Assembly: GCA_017616015.1 (NCBI GenBank)
Contig: JAFZYY010000030.1
Span: 1 to 64,000, forward strand
DNA length: 64,000 bases
From: Alphaproteobacteria bacterium
GTDB lineage: Bacteria; Pseudomonadota; Alphaproteobacteria; CAAGCB01; CAG-977
Reading direction: 5' to 3'
The notes under the pieces are model-generated. The model was not told the DNA's origin and ran no database searches. It worked only from the letters and a program-made list of their open reading frames with translations. Numbering within the stretch: the first letter of the stretch is position 1; each line of letters begins with the position of its first letter. The position numbers were made by a program, and so were the translations under genes. This document shows positions 16,732-25,436 of the stretch, in pieces.

Positions 16732-18006
16732 TTATTCGATCTCGTTCACCAACTTGGCAAAATCGGCGCCGCGCTCCTGAAAATTCTTGTAGACGCCGTA
16801 ACTCGGCGCGGCGGGAGACAATAAAACAATATCTCCGAACCTGGCCATGGAAGAAGCTTTCGCAACGGCTTCCTGCATGGTTCTAGCCAAAACGGCTTCT
16901 CCGCCGGCCATGGAAATATCGTCCGCCATGCGAACGCCCGTTTGCGGCAAAGCGATGACTTTTACCTCTTTCTTCGCAACAAACTTCGCGAATTCCGTAT
17001 AATCCTGTTCCCGGTCAAATCCGCCGGCAATCAAAATAATACGGGAATAGCCGAAAGAACTCATTGCCGCCATCGCCGTTTCGGGCGTCGTCGAAATACT
17101 GTCGTCAACATACGTCACGCCGTTTTTAATCGCTACCGTCTGCAACCGATGCGGCAACGGCTGAAACGTTTTCAACGCCTCTTCACATAAAGAGAGATCT
17201 CCGCCGATTTGGTCGACAACCGTCAGCGCGGCGCAAACATTTGACAAATTGTGTTCTCCCCGCAAAGGAACAACGTTCGTTTTAAACAGTTTTTGAGTCC
17301 CTTTATAGAAATATTCTCCCATGACGTGAATCGTATTCAAGGCGTCAAAGTAAATCGCGTTTTGCGGATTCTTGACATACATCGCCGTCAAAGCGTCGCG
17401 CGAATTTAAAATAACAGATTGTTCCGGATTGCGATGCGCAAGGATATTCAGTTTATCGTGAAAATACTGTTCGTGCGTTTTATGCCAATCAATATGTTCC
17501 GGATAAAGATTCAAAATAACGGAAATATCAAAGCTATACTGCAAATCCGCGCACTGATAACTGGACATTTCGACAACAACAATATCGTATTCGCCCAAAT
17601 GATTCGCGTACGCGATCGCCGGATCGCCGATATTTCCGCATAACGCGACATTGTTTCCCTGCGCGCGCAACAAATGCGCGGTCAAAGCGGAAGTGGTTGA
17701 TTTTCCCTTTGTTCCGGTAATTCCAACCAGCAACGGTCTGAAATCCGGCAAAAGAAGAGCGGCTTCCATAAACAAATTCGTGCCGGAAGTAAAAACGGCG
17801 CCGTACTGTCTCGCGACCTTAATGTCATTTCGATAAAGGCTGATACCCGGAGATTTTACAATTATACCCGAAAAAGGAATCTGCTCAGGATCTTCGACGA
17901 CGGTAACGGTGCAGTTCCGTCCTTCCAAAAAAAGCGTAGCCGCCTGACCTTCTATTCCGTTACCCCAAACCGTTACTGGTCTGTTCTTTAAACCTTCTAA
18001 TAACAT
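16732..18006 (-). CDS. murD2: UDP-N-acetylmuramoyl-L-alanine--L-glutamate ligase (MurD2 type)
   Basis: This Mur-ligase is 424 residues, shorter than most MurD proteins. It shows an N-terminal Rossmann-like domain, the ATP loop GITGTKGKST (95-104), a central NLYPEHIDWH segment (family NLxxDHLDxH) and a C-terminal domain with GGFDREQDYTEF. Normal MurD adds D-Glu to UDP-MurNAc-L-Ala. Here the gene overlaps by 47 bp the gene for MurL, the epimerase that acts on the L-Glu product in Xanthomonas, so I infer the MurD2 type that adds L-Glu. Ordinary MurD is the alternative if murL is not functional. The ribosome site is weak, suggesting coupling. Confidence 0.82.
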   Translation of the reverse strand: MLLEGLKNRPVTVWGNGIEGQAATLFLEGRNCTVTVVEDPEQIPFSGIIVKSPGISLYRNDIKVARQYGAVFTSGTNLFMEAALLLPDFRPLLVGITGTKGKSTTSALTAHLLRAQGNNVALCGNIGDPAIAYANHLGEYDIVVVEMSSYQCADLQYSFDISVILNLYPEHIDWHKTHEQYFHDKLNILAHRNPEQSVILNSRDALTAMYVKNPQNAIYFDALNTIHVMGEYFYKGTQKLFKTNVVPLRGEHNLSNVCAALTVVDQIGGDLSLCEEALKTFQPLPHRLQTVAIKNGVTYVDDSISTTPETAMAAMSSFGYSRIILIAGGFDREQDYTEFAKFVAKKEVKVIALPQTGVRMADDISMAGGEAVLARTMQEAVAKASSMARFGDIVLLSPAAPSYGVYKNFQERGADFAKLVNEIE

Positions 18007-19342
18007 CTGCGTAATCCCGTGGTATCAAATGATTTTCCGTTAAAGCAAAAACGTTTTGAAACAGTGAGTCCCGTTTTTTTCCGTATTTTTGCAAAACCCG
18101 TTCTTTTAAAGTACGACAAACGACGTCCTGTTTCCACTGATCTTTTTCTATCAGCATCAAAAAAGCCAGCGCCGATTCTTCAATCTCGCCGACGCATTCG
18201 AACGGCTTGAAAGCGGACAGCCCCAACAATTCCTCATATCCTTTAATCTGCGACGCGTCATCAAGCATATTCTTTGAAAAAATTTTAATCAGCCTTTCCC
18301 TGTCCGTAAAAGGCGCTAAAGCCAGAAAAACGAACCGGCACTTATCGCAGTCCGCGCACCACCGATCCAGTCTTTTATTTTCGTCAAGCCGGAAGGCTTT
18401 GTTACAGCTGGTAAAAACGGAATCGTATTTTTCGGTTCCGGCAAACAAAGAAGCTATTGCCAGTTCGGACAAAGGACGCAGTAAAGAAAAATAACGGAAA
18501 TCCGGCAAAACGTCCGCCGTTAAGGCGTGAAAAGCCTTTTCAAATTCCAACGACTTGCTCCACTGGTGATTAACGATGCGACCGTCTTTTTCCGTATTGC
18601 CGACGTTTGCGGATCGTTCGTTTGACATGGCGACGTCCGAAAAATCGTACAAAACGGCCGCCAGCATTAAAATAAACGCGATAATGCCCGTGACGGGGAT
18701 ATGCCCGTTTAACGCGCCTGTTTCCGAAGCTTTTTCGTTAAACGCTTTTAAATCGGCGGACAGCGTGCGGGTGACCGAAACGGATTCCAGACCGGAAACA
18801 GCTATCGTTTCCTTAATCGGCCGCGGACACCCGACGGAAAACAAAAGGGGCGTATAACCGGCGGCTTTCAGCGTTTCAATGGAAACGACGGAATCTTTTC
18901 CGCCGCCGACGGGCACGACGATTTTTTTCTTCAGCCGAAGAGAAAGCTTTTCCGTTTCCGCCGTTTCGGAAAAAGGAAAATCAATATGCAAAGAAACGTC
19001 GTTTCTGTATGAAAATTCTCCCAATCCCGCTGTATAGAATAAATTAAAAAAATCCGCTTCTTTTTTTGTCAGGCAGGTGCAGTCCACCCGAATTTCATCG
19101 GGAATATAAAGCTTGTAGTAACTGACTCCCGCCGCCAGATGCAGCAGACGCAAACACGCGTCAATCGCCCGGCGCCGCTTCGGATCGATTGCGTCCGGCG
19201 CCTGATTAAACCGGATTTTTTCTTCAAAAGAAACGGCGCCGTCGTTAAACGCGTATTGAAGATGCGCCGTCTTTTCGGCTTCGTCAAAAAAGCAACGTGT
19301 AAAATGAAAAGATTTTACCTGATCGCGGTGCAAAAAATTCAT
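17960..19342 (-). CDS. murL: UDP-MurNAc-L-Ala-L-Glu epimerase MurL
   Basis: The 460-residue protein fits MurL, which inverts the terminal L-Glu of UDP-MurNAc-L-Ala-L-Glu to D-Glu and so replaces glutamate racemase. Visible features are a PP-loop-like PVGGGKDS (144-151), an FSVGCP segment and the cysteine cluster CADCDKCRFVFLALAPF (329-345). The start at 19342 is set by AGGAGGG seven bases upstream; an upstream in-frame codon at 19420 would include this site. It overlaps the following ligase gene, as expected for a MurD2-MurL pair. The call rests on family recognition plus context. Confidence 0.82.
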   Translation of the reverse strand: MNFLHRDQVKSFHFTRCFFDEAEKTAHLQYAFNDGAVSFEEKIRFNQAPDAIDPKRRRAIDACLRLLHLAAGVSYYKLYIPDEIRVDCTCLTKKEADFFNLFYTAGLGEFSYRNDVSLHIDFPFSETAETEKLSLRLKKKIVVPVGGGKDSVVSIETLKAAGYTPLLFSVGCPRPIKETIAVSGLESVSVTRTLSADLKAFNEKASETGALNGHIPVTGIIAFILMLAAVLYDFSDVAMSNERSANVGNTEKDGRIVNHQWSKSLEFEKAFHALTADVLPDFRYFSLLRPLSELAIASLFAGTEKYDSVFTSCNKAFRLDENKRLDRWCADCDKCRFVFLALAPFTDRERLIKIFSKNMLDDASQIKGYEELLGLSAFKPFECVGEIEESALAFLMLIEKDQWKQDVVCRTLKERVLQKYGKKRDSLFQNVFALTENHLIPRDYADVIRRFKEQTSNGLG

Positions 19343-19472
19343 CTGCCGGCCCTCCTGCCGATACGCAACAACGTAGCAATAAACTTTGTTTTTTTCAATC
19401 TTTTTACTTTTTAAAAACAAAAGATCCTTTATACTTTAGAATTCAATGAAAGCCCGAAAAAAGGATTTAAGC

Positions 19473-20159
19473 ATGGAAAAAAAAGAACGGATTTCTCTTT
19501 ATATTGCCTTAGTCGCTATCGGCGTTGTTTTGACGATGATTTTATTTCCGGGCTTCAAACCGAAAAAACAATATCTTTTGCCGATGGAAAAGGCTTTGTC
19601 TTTTTATCAGCAAGGCGATTATCAACAAGCCATGATTTATTTCGCGCAAGCGGACAACGCCGACATTCCCGAAGCTTCTTTCGCTTTGGGCGCCATGCAT
19701 TTTTCCGGACGAGGCACGCGCATAAACATTCCTAAAGCTTTAAATTACTATAAAAAAGCGGCCGAAAACGGCTACGCGCCCGCGCAAACAACGCTGGCTT
19801 TGCTTTATATGGAAGGAACGTCCGTCGATCGCGACACGGAAAAAGCGGTCGAGTGGGCAAAAAAAGCAGCCGAAAACAACGATACAGAAGCGCAAATCAT
19901 GCTGGCGCGGTGGTTTGAAAACGGAGAACATATCGAACGCGATATAAAACAAGCCGTTCATTTTTACGAAATGGCCGCCAAAAACGGTGATATTAACGCC
20001 AAAATGGCATTATCCGTTATCTACAAAAAAGGCAACGGCTCCGTTTTGTCCAATCCTTATGCTGCCAAAAGATGGGAAGACAGCATTCAGGGTCAAAAGA
20101 AATACGAAAATATTTTTCAAAATCGGCCGGCTGATTATATAGAAAAAGCTCTTCCATGA
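19473..20159 (+). CDS. Membrane-anchored Sel1-repeat protein
   Basis: This 228-residue protein has one N-terminal transmembrane helix (about 7-26) and then four to five Sel1-like repeats (about 45-200; e.g. ALNYYKKAAENGYAPAQTTLALLYMEGT). It likely faces the periplasm as a scaffold for protein interactions. The start at 19473 has AAGGA upstream; an earlier in-frame ATG at 19446 is possible. Its stop overlaps the start of the next Sel1 gene (ATGA), so the two form an operon. No specific partner is known. Confidence 0.8.
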   Translation: MEKKERISLYIALVAIGVVLTMILFPGFKPKKQYLLPMEKALSFYQQGDYQQAMIYFAQADNADIPEASFALGAMHFSGRGTRINIPKALNYYKKAAENGYAPAQTTLALLYMEGTSVDRDTEKAVEWAKKAAENNDTEAQIMLARWFENGEHIERDIKQAVHFYEMAAKNGDINAKMALSVIYKKGNGSVLSNPYAAKRWEDSIQGQKKYENIFQNRPADYIEKALP

Positions 20160-21619
20160 ATTTTTCCGGGATCTTATTCTTCTTTCTCATCTGTCTGAGC
20201 GGTTCCGCAATCGCGCAAACCGTCGACCGGGATTCTTTTGAAGTCGGCGTAGAAGCTTTCAATGCCGGCAACTGCGAAGAAGCTTTGCGCATCATGAAAC
20301 AGTACGAAAAAGAGCAGCCGAGCGCCGCTTACGTCGTCAACGCGTGTTCTTTAATGCTTTCTTCCGAAAAGAAAGAAGGAAAAATCTCTTACGACATCTT
20401 TTTGCGCGATTTAAACAAAGGCGATTTAAGTAAATTCGATCAGTTGGGAATGATTGTCCGCTTTAAAGAAGAAATCAGCGGCATTTCCGGCGCGCAGTAC
20501 GTCAACGCTTTGATAGCCAACGCCAAACGAAACGATACGGCCGCGCTTTTTCAATTAGGACTGCTTTTTCAGGAAGGCATCGGCGCAGAGCAAAATTTCA
20601 AACAAGCCGCTTTCTATTTCGAAGCCGCCGCTAAAAACGGGCATACAGACGCCATGAATTCCATAGGTTTGTATAACAGATTCGGAATCGGTGTTGAAGA
20701 AAACAAAGAAAAAGCAGAAGAATGGTGGCAGAAGGCCTTATTAAACAAGAATGCTTACGCGCCTTATAATCTGGGACAAATGTATATGGAAGACAAAAAC
20801 TTCCTGCGCGCCTGGTTGCTGGCGGATCTGGCCGTTAAAAGAATAAGCCCCGGAAAAGAAAAAAAATATCATCTGCGCGCCCAAAGCTTGTTAAAAAAAG
20901 TGCAAAAACAGCTTTCCGTTTTTCATTCCGCTTATTTGAAAAAATTTCGCCCGTTCTGGTTAAAACCGGCTTTATCACCCGATGAAACGAAAGACTTTGT
21001 CATTACACAGAATTTACCGGAACCGCCGGAAAAAATGATCGAGGAGACCTCTTTCCTGCGGTTTATCCGGAAAGACGCCTTTGATAACAAATATAAAACT
21101 TTTTTCCCTTTAATGCCTTCATGGGTTTCTTTCGATCCGGACAGTCCCGTTAATCCCGATTTAACCGGAAAAACGCCGCCCGCACCGTTCCCGCAAGACA
21201 AAGAAGTCATTTCCGCGCTTTATTTCCGCCCGTCCGATCCGCGATATGTCAATCTGACTTTATCCGCCCGGGAAAGCGCTATTCCCGTCATGATCGGCGA
21301 CGTGCTGACTTTGTCTGTCTACACGCCTTTGCACGAGACAACGACGACAAAAAAAGGCGGACATATGTATATCAAAAACACAGGCTATAAAATCATTGTT
21401 CAGGATCCCTCGAACATCATTACCGGCGATACCGGCGTCGCTTTAACGCCTTTATCCCCGCAAACCGCCAGAAAAGAAGCCTGGTTAAGCCGTTCTTTTG
21501 TCATTCGCGGAGAAGGTTCCGCCTTAATTAAATTCGTTCCTCAAAAGGTTCCCGACGGAAAAACTGTTTTTCCGCACACGGCGCACATTGTTTCTTTTAA
21601 AGGAAAACCGCCGAAATAA
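20156..21619 (+). CDS. Secreted Sel1-repeat protein with a unique C-terminal domain
   Basis: This 487-residue protein has a signal peptide (about 1-21, SGSAIAQ). An alpha-helical TPR/Sel1 region follows (about 25-225; e.g. AALFQLGLLFQEGIGAEQNF), and then a mainly beta C-terminal part (about 300-487) that I do not recognise. That part contains the VMIGDVLTLSVYTPLHE region and ends in a basic GKPPK tail. It is coupled to the preceding membrane-anchored Sel1 gene. I infer a periplasmic adaptor or envelope-sensing protein and assign no function. It abuts the convergent dsbD-like gene. Confidence 0.72.
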   Translation: MNFSGILFFFLICLSGSAIAQTVDRDSFEVGVEAFNAGNCEEALRIMKQYEKEQPSAAYVVNACSLMLSSEKKEGKISYDIFLRDLNKGDLSKFDQLGMIVRFKEEISGISGAQYVNALIANAKRNDTAALFQLGLLFQEGIGAEQNFKQAAFYFEAAAKNGHTDAMNSIGLYNRFGIGVEENKEKAEEWWQKALLNKNAYAPYNLGQMYMEDKNFLRAWLLADLAVKRISPGKEKKYHLRAQSLLKKVQKQLSVFHSAYLKKFRPFWLKPALSPDETKDFVITQNLPEPPEKMIEETSFLRFIRKDAFDNKYKTFFPLMPSWVSFDPDSPVNPDLTGKTPPAPFPQDKEVISALYFRPSDPRYVNLTLSARESAIPVMIGDVLTLSVYTPLHETTTTKKGGHMYIKNTGYKIIVQDPSNIITGDTGVALTPLSPQTARKEAWLSRSFVIRGEGSALIKFVPQKVPDGKTVFPHTAHIVSFKGKPPK

Positions 21620-23659
21620 TTATAAATCCTTCAGGAAAGAAAGGATTGTCTGATCCGTAATCAGCTGAGGTAAAATCTGAGGCTGTTTGGCATGAGGCGC
21701 ATAATACACATATAACGGTATCCCGCCGCGTCCGAAACTTTCCAAAGCGGCCGTGATTTCATCGCTGCGGTTTGTCCAGTCCGCCGCAAAAGCCGCAACG
21801 CCTTTTCGCCTGAACGTTTCCGCCAGCTCCGCGGAAGAAAAGGCCGTTTTTTCATTCACAAGACAAGTCAGGCACCATTTCGCGGAAAACTTGATAAAGA
21901 CGGGAACGCCGGCCTGCCTGTATTCCTGAATTTTGTCCGTGTCATACGGTTGCCATTCAATACCGGTCTGTTTTTGCGCTTCCAGATAAGAGGGCGAAAG
22001 AACCGCGAAACCGTATCCGACAGTAATGATTGTTACCAAAAGAACGATCAGGCTGATTTTTTTCAAAGAATCCGTATTAACGGCCGCCTGAAAGACCCAG
22101 CAACAAAAAGAAATCGTAACAATGCCGATTAAACCGACGCCGAGCGCCGCGTTTCCTTCCTGAGCCGCCAACACCCACAACAGCCAGGCGGCCGCACCGT
22201 ACAGAGGGAATGCCAGGAATTGGCGCAACAGCGCTGTCCACGCTCCGGCTTTCGGCAAAAACCGTCCCAAAGAAGGATAAAAATCCAACAATAAAAACGG
22301 AAAAGCCAATCCCAATCCCATCACCACAAAGACACAGATCGTTACCGGCGCCGGGTTCATCAACCCGTATCCCAACGCCGTCCCCATAAACGGCGCTGCG
22401 CAAGGCGTCGCGACGACAACCGCTAAAACGCCCGTTCCGAAATCGCCCCAATTCCGTCCCAAATTCAAACCGAACGCCGAAATTTTTTCTCCGACGCTGA
22501 CAACATCGGAAAAGACCAGCCCCAAAAAGAACATAAACAAACACAGACCGTAAACAAACGGCGGATACTGCAGTTGAAAACCCCACCCCAATTCCGCGCC
22601 GGCTTTTCTGAGACCGATCAGAACCAAACTGATCAAAACAAAAGACAAGACTACGCCGGCGGTATAACAAAGTCCGGCTTTACGACGAGCGGCCGGATCA
22701 GAAGATTTATCGACATTCAGCAACCGAAACGCCTTTAACGACAGCACCGGGAAAACGCACGGCATCAGATTTAACAAAACGCCGCCGACAAAAGCAAAGA
22801 ACAAAGCCGATAAAAAGTCATATAAAACCAGCGGCTCTTCGAAAACGGGCAAACCGTCTTCCGTTTTTGAAGCTTCGATATCCCACGCTTTAAGCGTTTC
22901 CCCCTGAACATTATAAAAAACAAGCGTTCCTTTCAGTTTTTCGGAAGGAACAAAATCTTCTGCCGGAACTTTTTGCATAAACAGAAAAGCTTTATTATCC
23001 GAGACCTTCATTCTTTGCGGCGCGGAATGAATTATGGTCTTCGAATTTTCGGGGAAAAAGTAAGCGGATACGGCCTGATCCGGCAAAGAATGTGACAAAA
23101 TCAGAGAATCCGGCGTTTCAAAAAACACCGCCCGATCCGTTTTTTCGGGCAACTCGGCAACGACCGCGGCGAGTTCTTCGTTTTCAGCGCTTTTTGTTTC
23201 CCGGTCAAAAACGATCAGCGTCGCAACGTCCTGCGCCATAGGCACGCACTCGTCATGACAAGCCAGCCATACGGCTCGTCCCGAAATTTCCAAAACTTCC
23301 TTTTCTCCGAATTTATCAGGCGCGCGCACGCCGACTAACAGCCAGGCGTCCCGATCATAACCGTATTCTGTCAAAGAACTGACTTTAAATCGCCGCGGCG
23401 TCGGCCAAAACCGACCTGTTTCTGCAAATCCTTCAGGCAAAGTAAGCTTCAGATCTATTGCTTCTCCGGCGTCGCCGGCATTTTTCCAATAGACGTGCCA
23501 ACCTCTGGGCAATTTTAATTTTAACGCTAAAAAGAACTCCTCTCCGGCAGAAACGGTTTCTTTTTGGGGCAGTATTTCCGCCGGAACGGTCACCTGAGAA
23601 CGAGCCGAAAAACTTCCTAACAAAAGAAAAAAATAAAAAATATATAAAATCCGTTTCAT
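21620..23659 (-). CDS. DsbD/ScsB-family protein-disulfide reductase
   Basis: This 679-residue inner-membrane protein carries reducing power from cytoplasmic thioredoxin to the periplasm. Domains in order: signal peptide (1-21), a DsbD-alpha/ScsB-like immunoglobulin domain (to about 270), a membrane domain of about eight helices, and a C-terminal thioredoxin domain. The two redox cysteines of the membrane domain are in LMPCVFPVLS and ATPCAAPFMG. The thioredoxin domain has CLTC in SAKWCLTCLVNEK. The start at 23659 gives the signal peptide directly; the upstream in-frame codon adds 14 residues with no support. Its substrate may be a periplasmic DsbA-like protein. Confidence 0.88.
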   Translation of the reverse strand: MKRILYIFYFFLLLGSFSARSQVTVPAEILPQKETVSAGEEFFLALKLKLPRGWHVYWKNAGDAGEAIDLKLTLPEGFAETGRFWPTPRRFKVSSLTEYGYDRDAWLLVGVRAPDKFGEKEVLEISGRAVWLACHDECVPMAQDVATLIVFDRETKSAENEELAAVVAELPEKTDRAVFFETPDSLILSHSLPDQAVSAYFFPENSKTIIHSAPQRMKVSDNKAFLFMQKVPAEDFVPSEKLKGTLVFYNVQGETLKAWDIEASKTEDGLPVFEEPLVLYDFLSALFFAFVGGVLLNLMPCVFPVLSLKAFRLLNVDKSSDPAARRKAGLCYTAGVVLSFVLISLVLIGLRKAGAELGWGFQLQYPPFVYGLCLFMFFLGLVFSDVVSVGEKISAFGLNLGRNWGDFGTGVLAVVVATPCAAPFMGTALGYGLMNPAPVTICVFVVMGLGLAFPFLLLDFYPSLGRFLPKAGAWTALLRQFLAFPLYGAAAWLLWVLAAQEGNAALGVGLIGIVTISFCCWVFQAAVNTDSLKKISLIVLLVTIITVGYGFAVLSPSYLEAQKQTGIEWQPYDTDKIQEYRQAGVPVFIKFSAKWCLTCLVNEKTAFSSAELAETFRRKGVAAFAADWTNRSDEITAALESFGRGGIPLYVYYAPHAKQPQILPQLITDQTILSFLKDL

Positions 23660-23742
23660 TTTTTGCCTATTTAGCTTAAAATTTTGAAAATGTAACGTCA
23701 CGCTACATTCTGATGAAACTTATTATTTAAGGATAAAGTCCC

Positions 23743-24435
23743 GTGTTCAAGGTATTTTTTCTTTTTTCTTTCTTTTTTATCCACATTGGCAACGCTTATG
23801 CGCAGACCAGCTTCAGCGCGTCCAAAGACGATCAGGAAAAAGCTCTGTCTCAATATATCAATGCCAGTGCCGTCTGCGCCAAAATGACGGATATCGAAGC
23901 TTTATACGAACGCGGCATGTTATTAATCAGCGATGCGAATGACGAAGCGTTTCTGGCCGCCGCAGACTGTTTTACTTCGGCCGCGATGAAAAACCACACG
24001 CCATCTCAGTTGGAATTAGGGAAATTATATGAATTCGGGAAAGGCGTCACTCAAAGCAACATCTTTGCTTACAAGTGGTATCAAACTGCCGTTTTATTAG
24101 GAAATCAGGACGCGATACCTTTTCGCAACAGATTGGAAGCGCGCATGAGTCTTGACGAAATATCTTCGGCAAATCCGATGATTAAGACTACGTTAGATCT
24201 GATTGACTCCTTTAACCAGCGCGAACAGGAAGACCTTGAGGCGTTGGAAAAAGATATCGCTCAAGAATATTTAAAATTCGGCGTTGATATTTCTAAATAT
24301 GACATAAAAGACGATGATGAATCTTCTTCCTATGACAATCCGTTGATCGACTCTTTGATCCAAGAACAAAAAAAGAAGGGCGAAAATAATAAAGAAGAAG
24401 ACGATTCTCCTCAGAAATCCCGCAGAAGAAGATAA
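23743..24435 (+). CDS. Secreted Sel1-like protein with acidic/basic tail
   Basis: This 230-residue protein has a signal peptide (1-20, GNAYAQ), a helical Sel1-like region (about 45-130; LELGKLYEFGKGVTQSNIFAYKWY) and a long charged tail that ends KSRRRR. The tail is probably disordered. It is the fourth Sel1-type gene in the window and the third within 5 kb. It is convergent with the phage-derived operon and has no visible terminator. Function unknown. Confidence 0.75.
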   Translation: MFKVFFLFSFFFIHIGNAYAQTSFSASKDDQEKALSQYINASAVCAKMTDIEALYERGMLLISDANDEAFLAAADCFTSAAMKNHTPSQLELGKLYEFGKGVTQSNIFAYKWYQTAVLLGNQDAIPFRNRLEARMSLDEISSANPMIKTTLDLIDSFNQREQEDLEALEKDIAQEYLKFGVDISKYDIKDDDESSSYDNPLIDSLIQEQKKKGENNKEEDDSPQKSRRRR

Positions 24436-24451
24436 CGTAACCGCTTATATG

Positions 24452-24661
24452 CTACAAACACTTCCGGTAAACAATATTGTTTTTATCGATTTGCCGGATT
24501 GTTTCCGGCGTATCCCGATCATAATCAGGATACACCGGTAAATAAATGTCGCAAAAATCACCGTTTAAACGTATCGTGCAACCTCCTGACAACAGCAGGA
24601 TCGTCCAAACAAGTCCGAAGCAAACGCGCCTGCGCTGTCGCATTTGATTTTTGTCTTTCAT
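24452..24661 (-). CDS. Outer-membrane spanin-like lipoprotein (Rz1-like)
   Basis: This 69-residue protein has a hydrophobic N-terminal segment followed by cysteine in LLLSGGCTIRLN (about 22-33), which resembles a lipobox, though with GG before the Cys. Its frame overlaps the 3' part of the preceding gene out of register by about 100 bp. That is the classic nested arrangement of Rz/Rz1 spanins, which fuse inner and outer membranes at the end of lysis. It is last in the phage-derived operon. An internal ATG at 24643 is a possible start. Confidence 0.62.
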   Translation of the reverse strand: MKDKNQMRQRRRVCFGLVWTILLLSGGCTIRLNGDFCDIYLPVYPDYDRDTPETIRQIDKNNIVYRKCL

Positions 24662-24767
24662 GTTCTATTTTTTCCTTTGCCCGCCCCAAATCGTACGCCG
24701 TGTAAAAAATCACCGCGATTAAGCTGACGCCGATAATGCCCGCAAAAATCAATGTACTAACCGGCAT
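24558..24767 (-). CDS. Inner-membrane spanin-like protein (Rz-like)
   Basis: This 69-residue protein begins with a transmembrane helix (about 4-25), followed by a charged helical stretch (DLGRAKEKIEHERQKSNATA) and a short C-terminus with one cysteine. The size is small for an inner spanin, but the anchor plus periplasmic coiled coil plus overlapping lipoprotein gene fit. I use the ATG at 24767, which overlaps the end of the preceding membrane-protein gene and has AGGA upstream. A start at 24806 is in frame. Confidence 0.62.
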   Translation of the reverse strand: MPVSTLIFAGIIGVSLIAVIFYTAYDLGRAKEKIEHERQKSNATAQARLLRTCLDDPAVVRRLHDTFKR

Positions 24768-24966
24768 TATCGGTTTTATCCTGTTTGTTTTCCTGAATTT
24801 TGGCATTTACGATTGAAACAAAATCCAACACTTTCATGATTTTTGCCAAAAAAGCGTCATCTTTTTGCGTAGGCGTCGCCTTTACGATAATCGAAGCCGC
24901 CGCCACAATCGTACCAAACCAAAAAACAGCTTGCTCGATATAATTTGTAAAAACTTCCAATGTCAT
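24757..24966 (-). CDS. Holin-like small membrane protein
   Basis: This 69-residue protein has one clear hydrophobic helix (about 13-30, AVFWFGTIVAAASIIVKA). An amphipathic segment and a charged tail (QENKQDKTDN) follow. Its ATG overlaps the endolysin stop (ATGA). Position in the lysis cassette and topology suggest a holin or holin-like protein; the family is not certain. A terminator-like hairpin sits just upstream, inside the endolysin 3' end. Confidence 0.6.
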   Translation of the reverse strand: MTLEVFTNYIEQAVFWFGTIVAAASIIVKATPTQKDDAFLAKIMKVLDFVSIVNAKIQENKQDKTDNAG

Positions 24967-25436
24967 TTTTTCTTCCTTTCATAAAAAAAGGAGCGTTTCC
25001 GCTCCCTCTTGTTTTCAAACAACGCCGCTTCAGCCTGCCTGCGCCGCGATAATCCGTAACACGGTTTGCCATTGACATATATCCAACGCATCAGTTGTTT
25101 CGGCACCTGCTCATAATTGCCCGCATTCAACTCCTTCAGCAAAGTCGAGCGCTGAAAAGCATAAGCGCCGATGTTATACGCAAAACTGACTAAAGCGTCC
25201 CGCTGATATTCCTTCAAAGGTACTTTAACCAGCATGTCGACAGCCGTTTCTACTGTTTTCAGGTCTTGTATCAACAATTCTTCGGCTTGTTCTTCACTGA
25301 CGCCGCAGACATAGCTTTCATTCGGTTTTAAAACATGGCCAAAGCCTATTGTCCGTTTTCCGGCAACGCACGTATATTCCAACGGGGAATATCCTTCAAA
25401 CGTTTTTATTGCCTTCAGACCTTTTTCGGAAATCAT
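24963..25436 (-). CDS. Phage endolysin, GH24 lysozyme
   Basis: This 157-residue muramidase of the T4-lysozyme family shows catalytic Glu14 (TFEGY). Cys23 replaces the usual Asp, and Thr29 follows in KRTIGFGH, so the spacing E-8-C-5-T is that of the family; Cys variants of this site are common. NIGAYAFQRSTLLK and RRRQAEAALF lie further on. The C-terminus is a basic tail (KRERKRSFFYERKKK). There is no signal peptide. The start at 25436 overlaps the stop of the preceding 54-codon gene. It degrades host peptidoglycan for release. Confidence 0.9.
   Translation of the reverse strand: MISEKGLKAIKTFEGYSPLEYTCVAGKRTIGFGHVLKPNESYVCGVSEEQAEELLIQDLKTVETAVDMLVKVPLKEYQRDALVSFAYNIGAYAFQRSTLLKELNAGNYEQVPKQLMRWIYVNGKPCYGLSRRRQAEAALFENKRERKRSFFYERKKK
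24983..25005 (-). terminator. Terminator-like hairpin inside the endolysin 3' end
   Basis: On the minus strand GGAGCG-GAAA-CGCTCC (25005-24990) is followed by seven T. It lies within the last codons of the endolysin gene, upstream of the holin-like and spanin genes. Confidence 0.7.
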
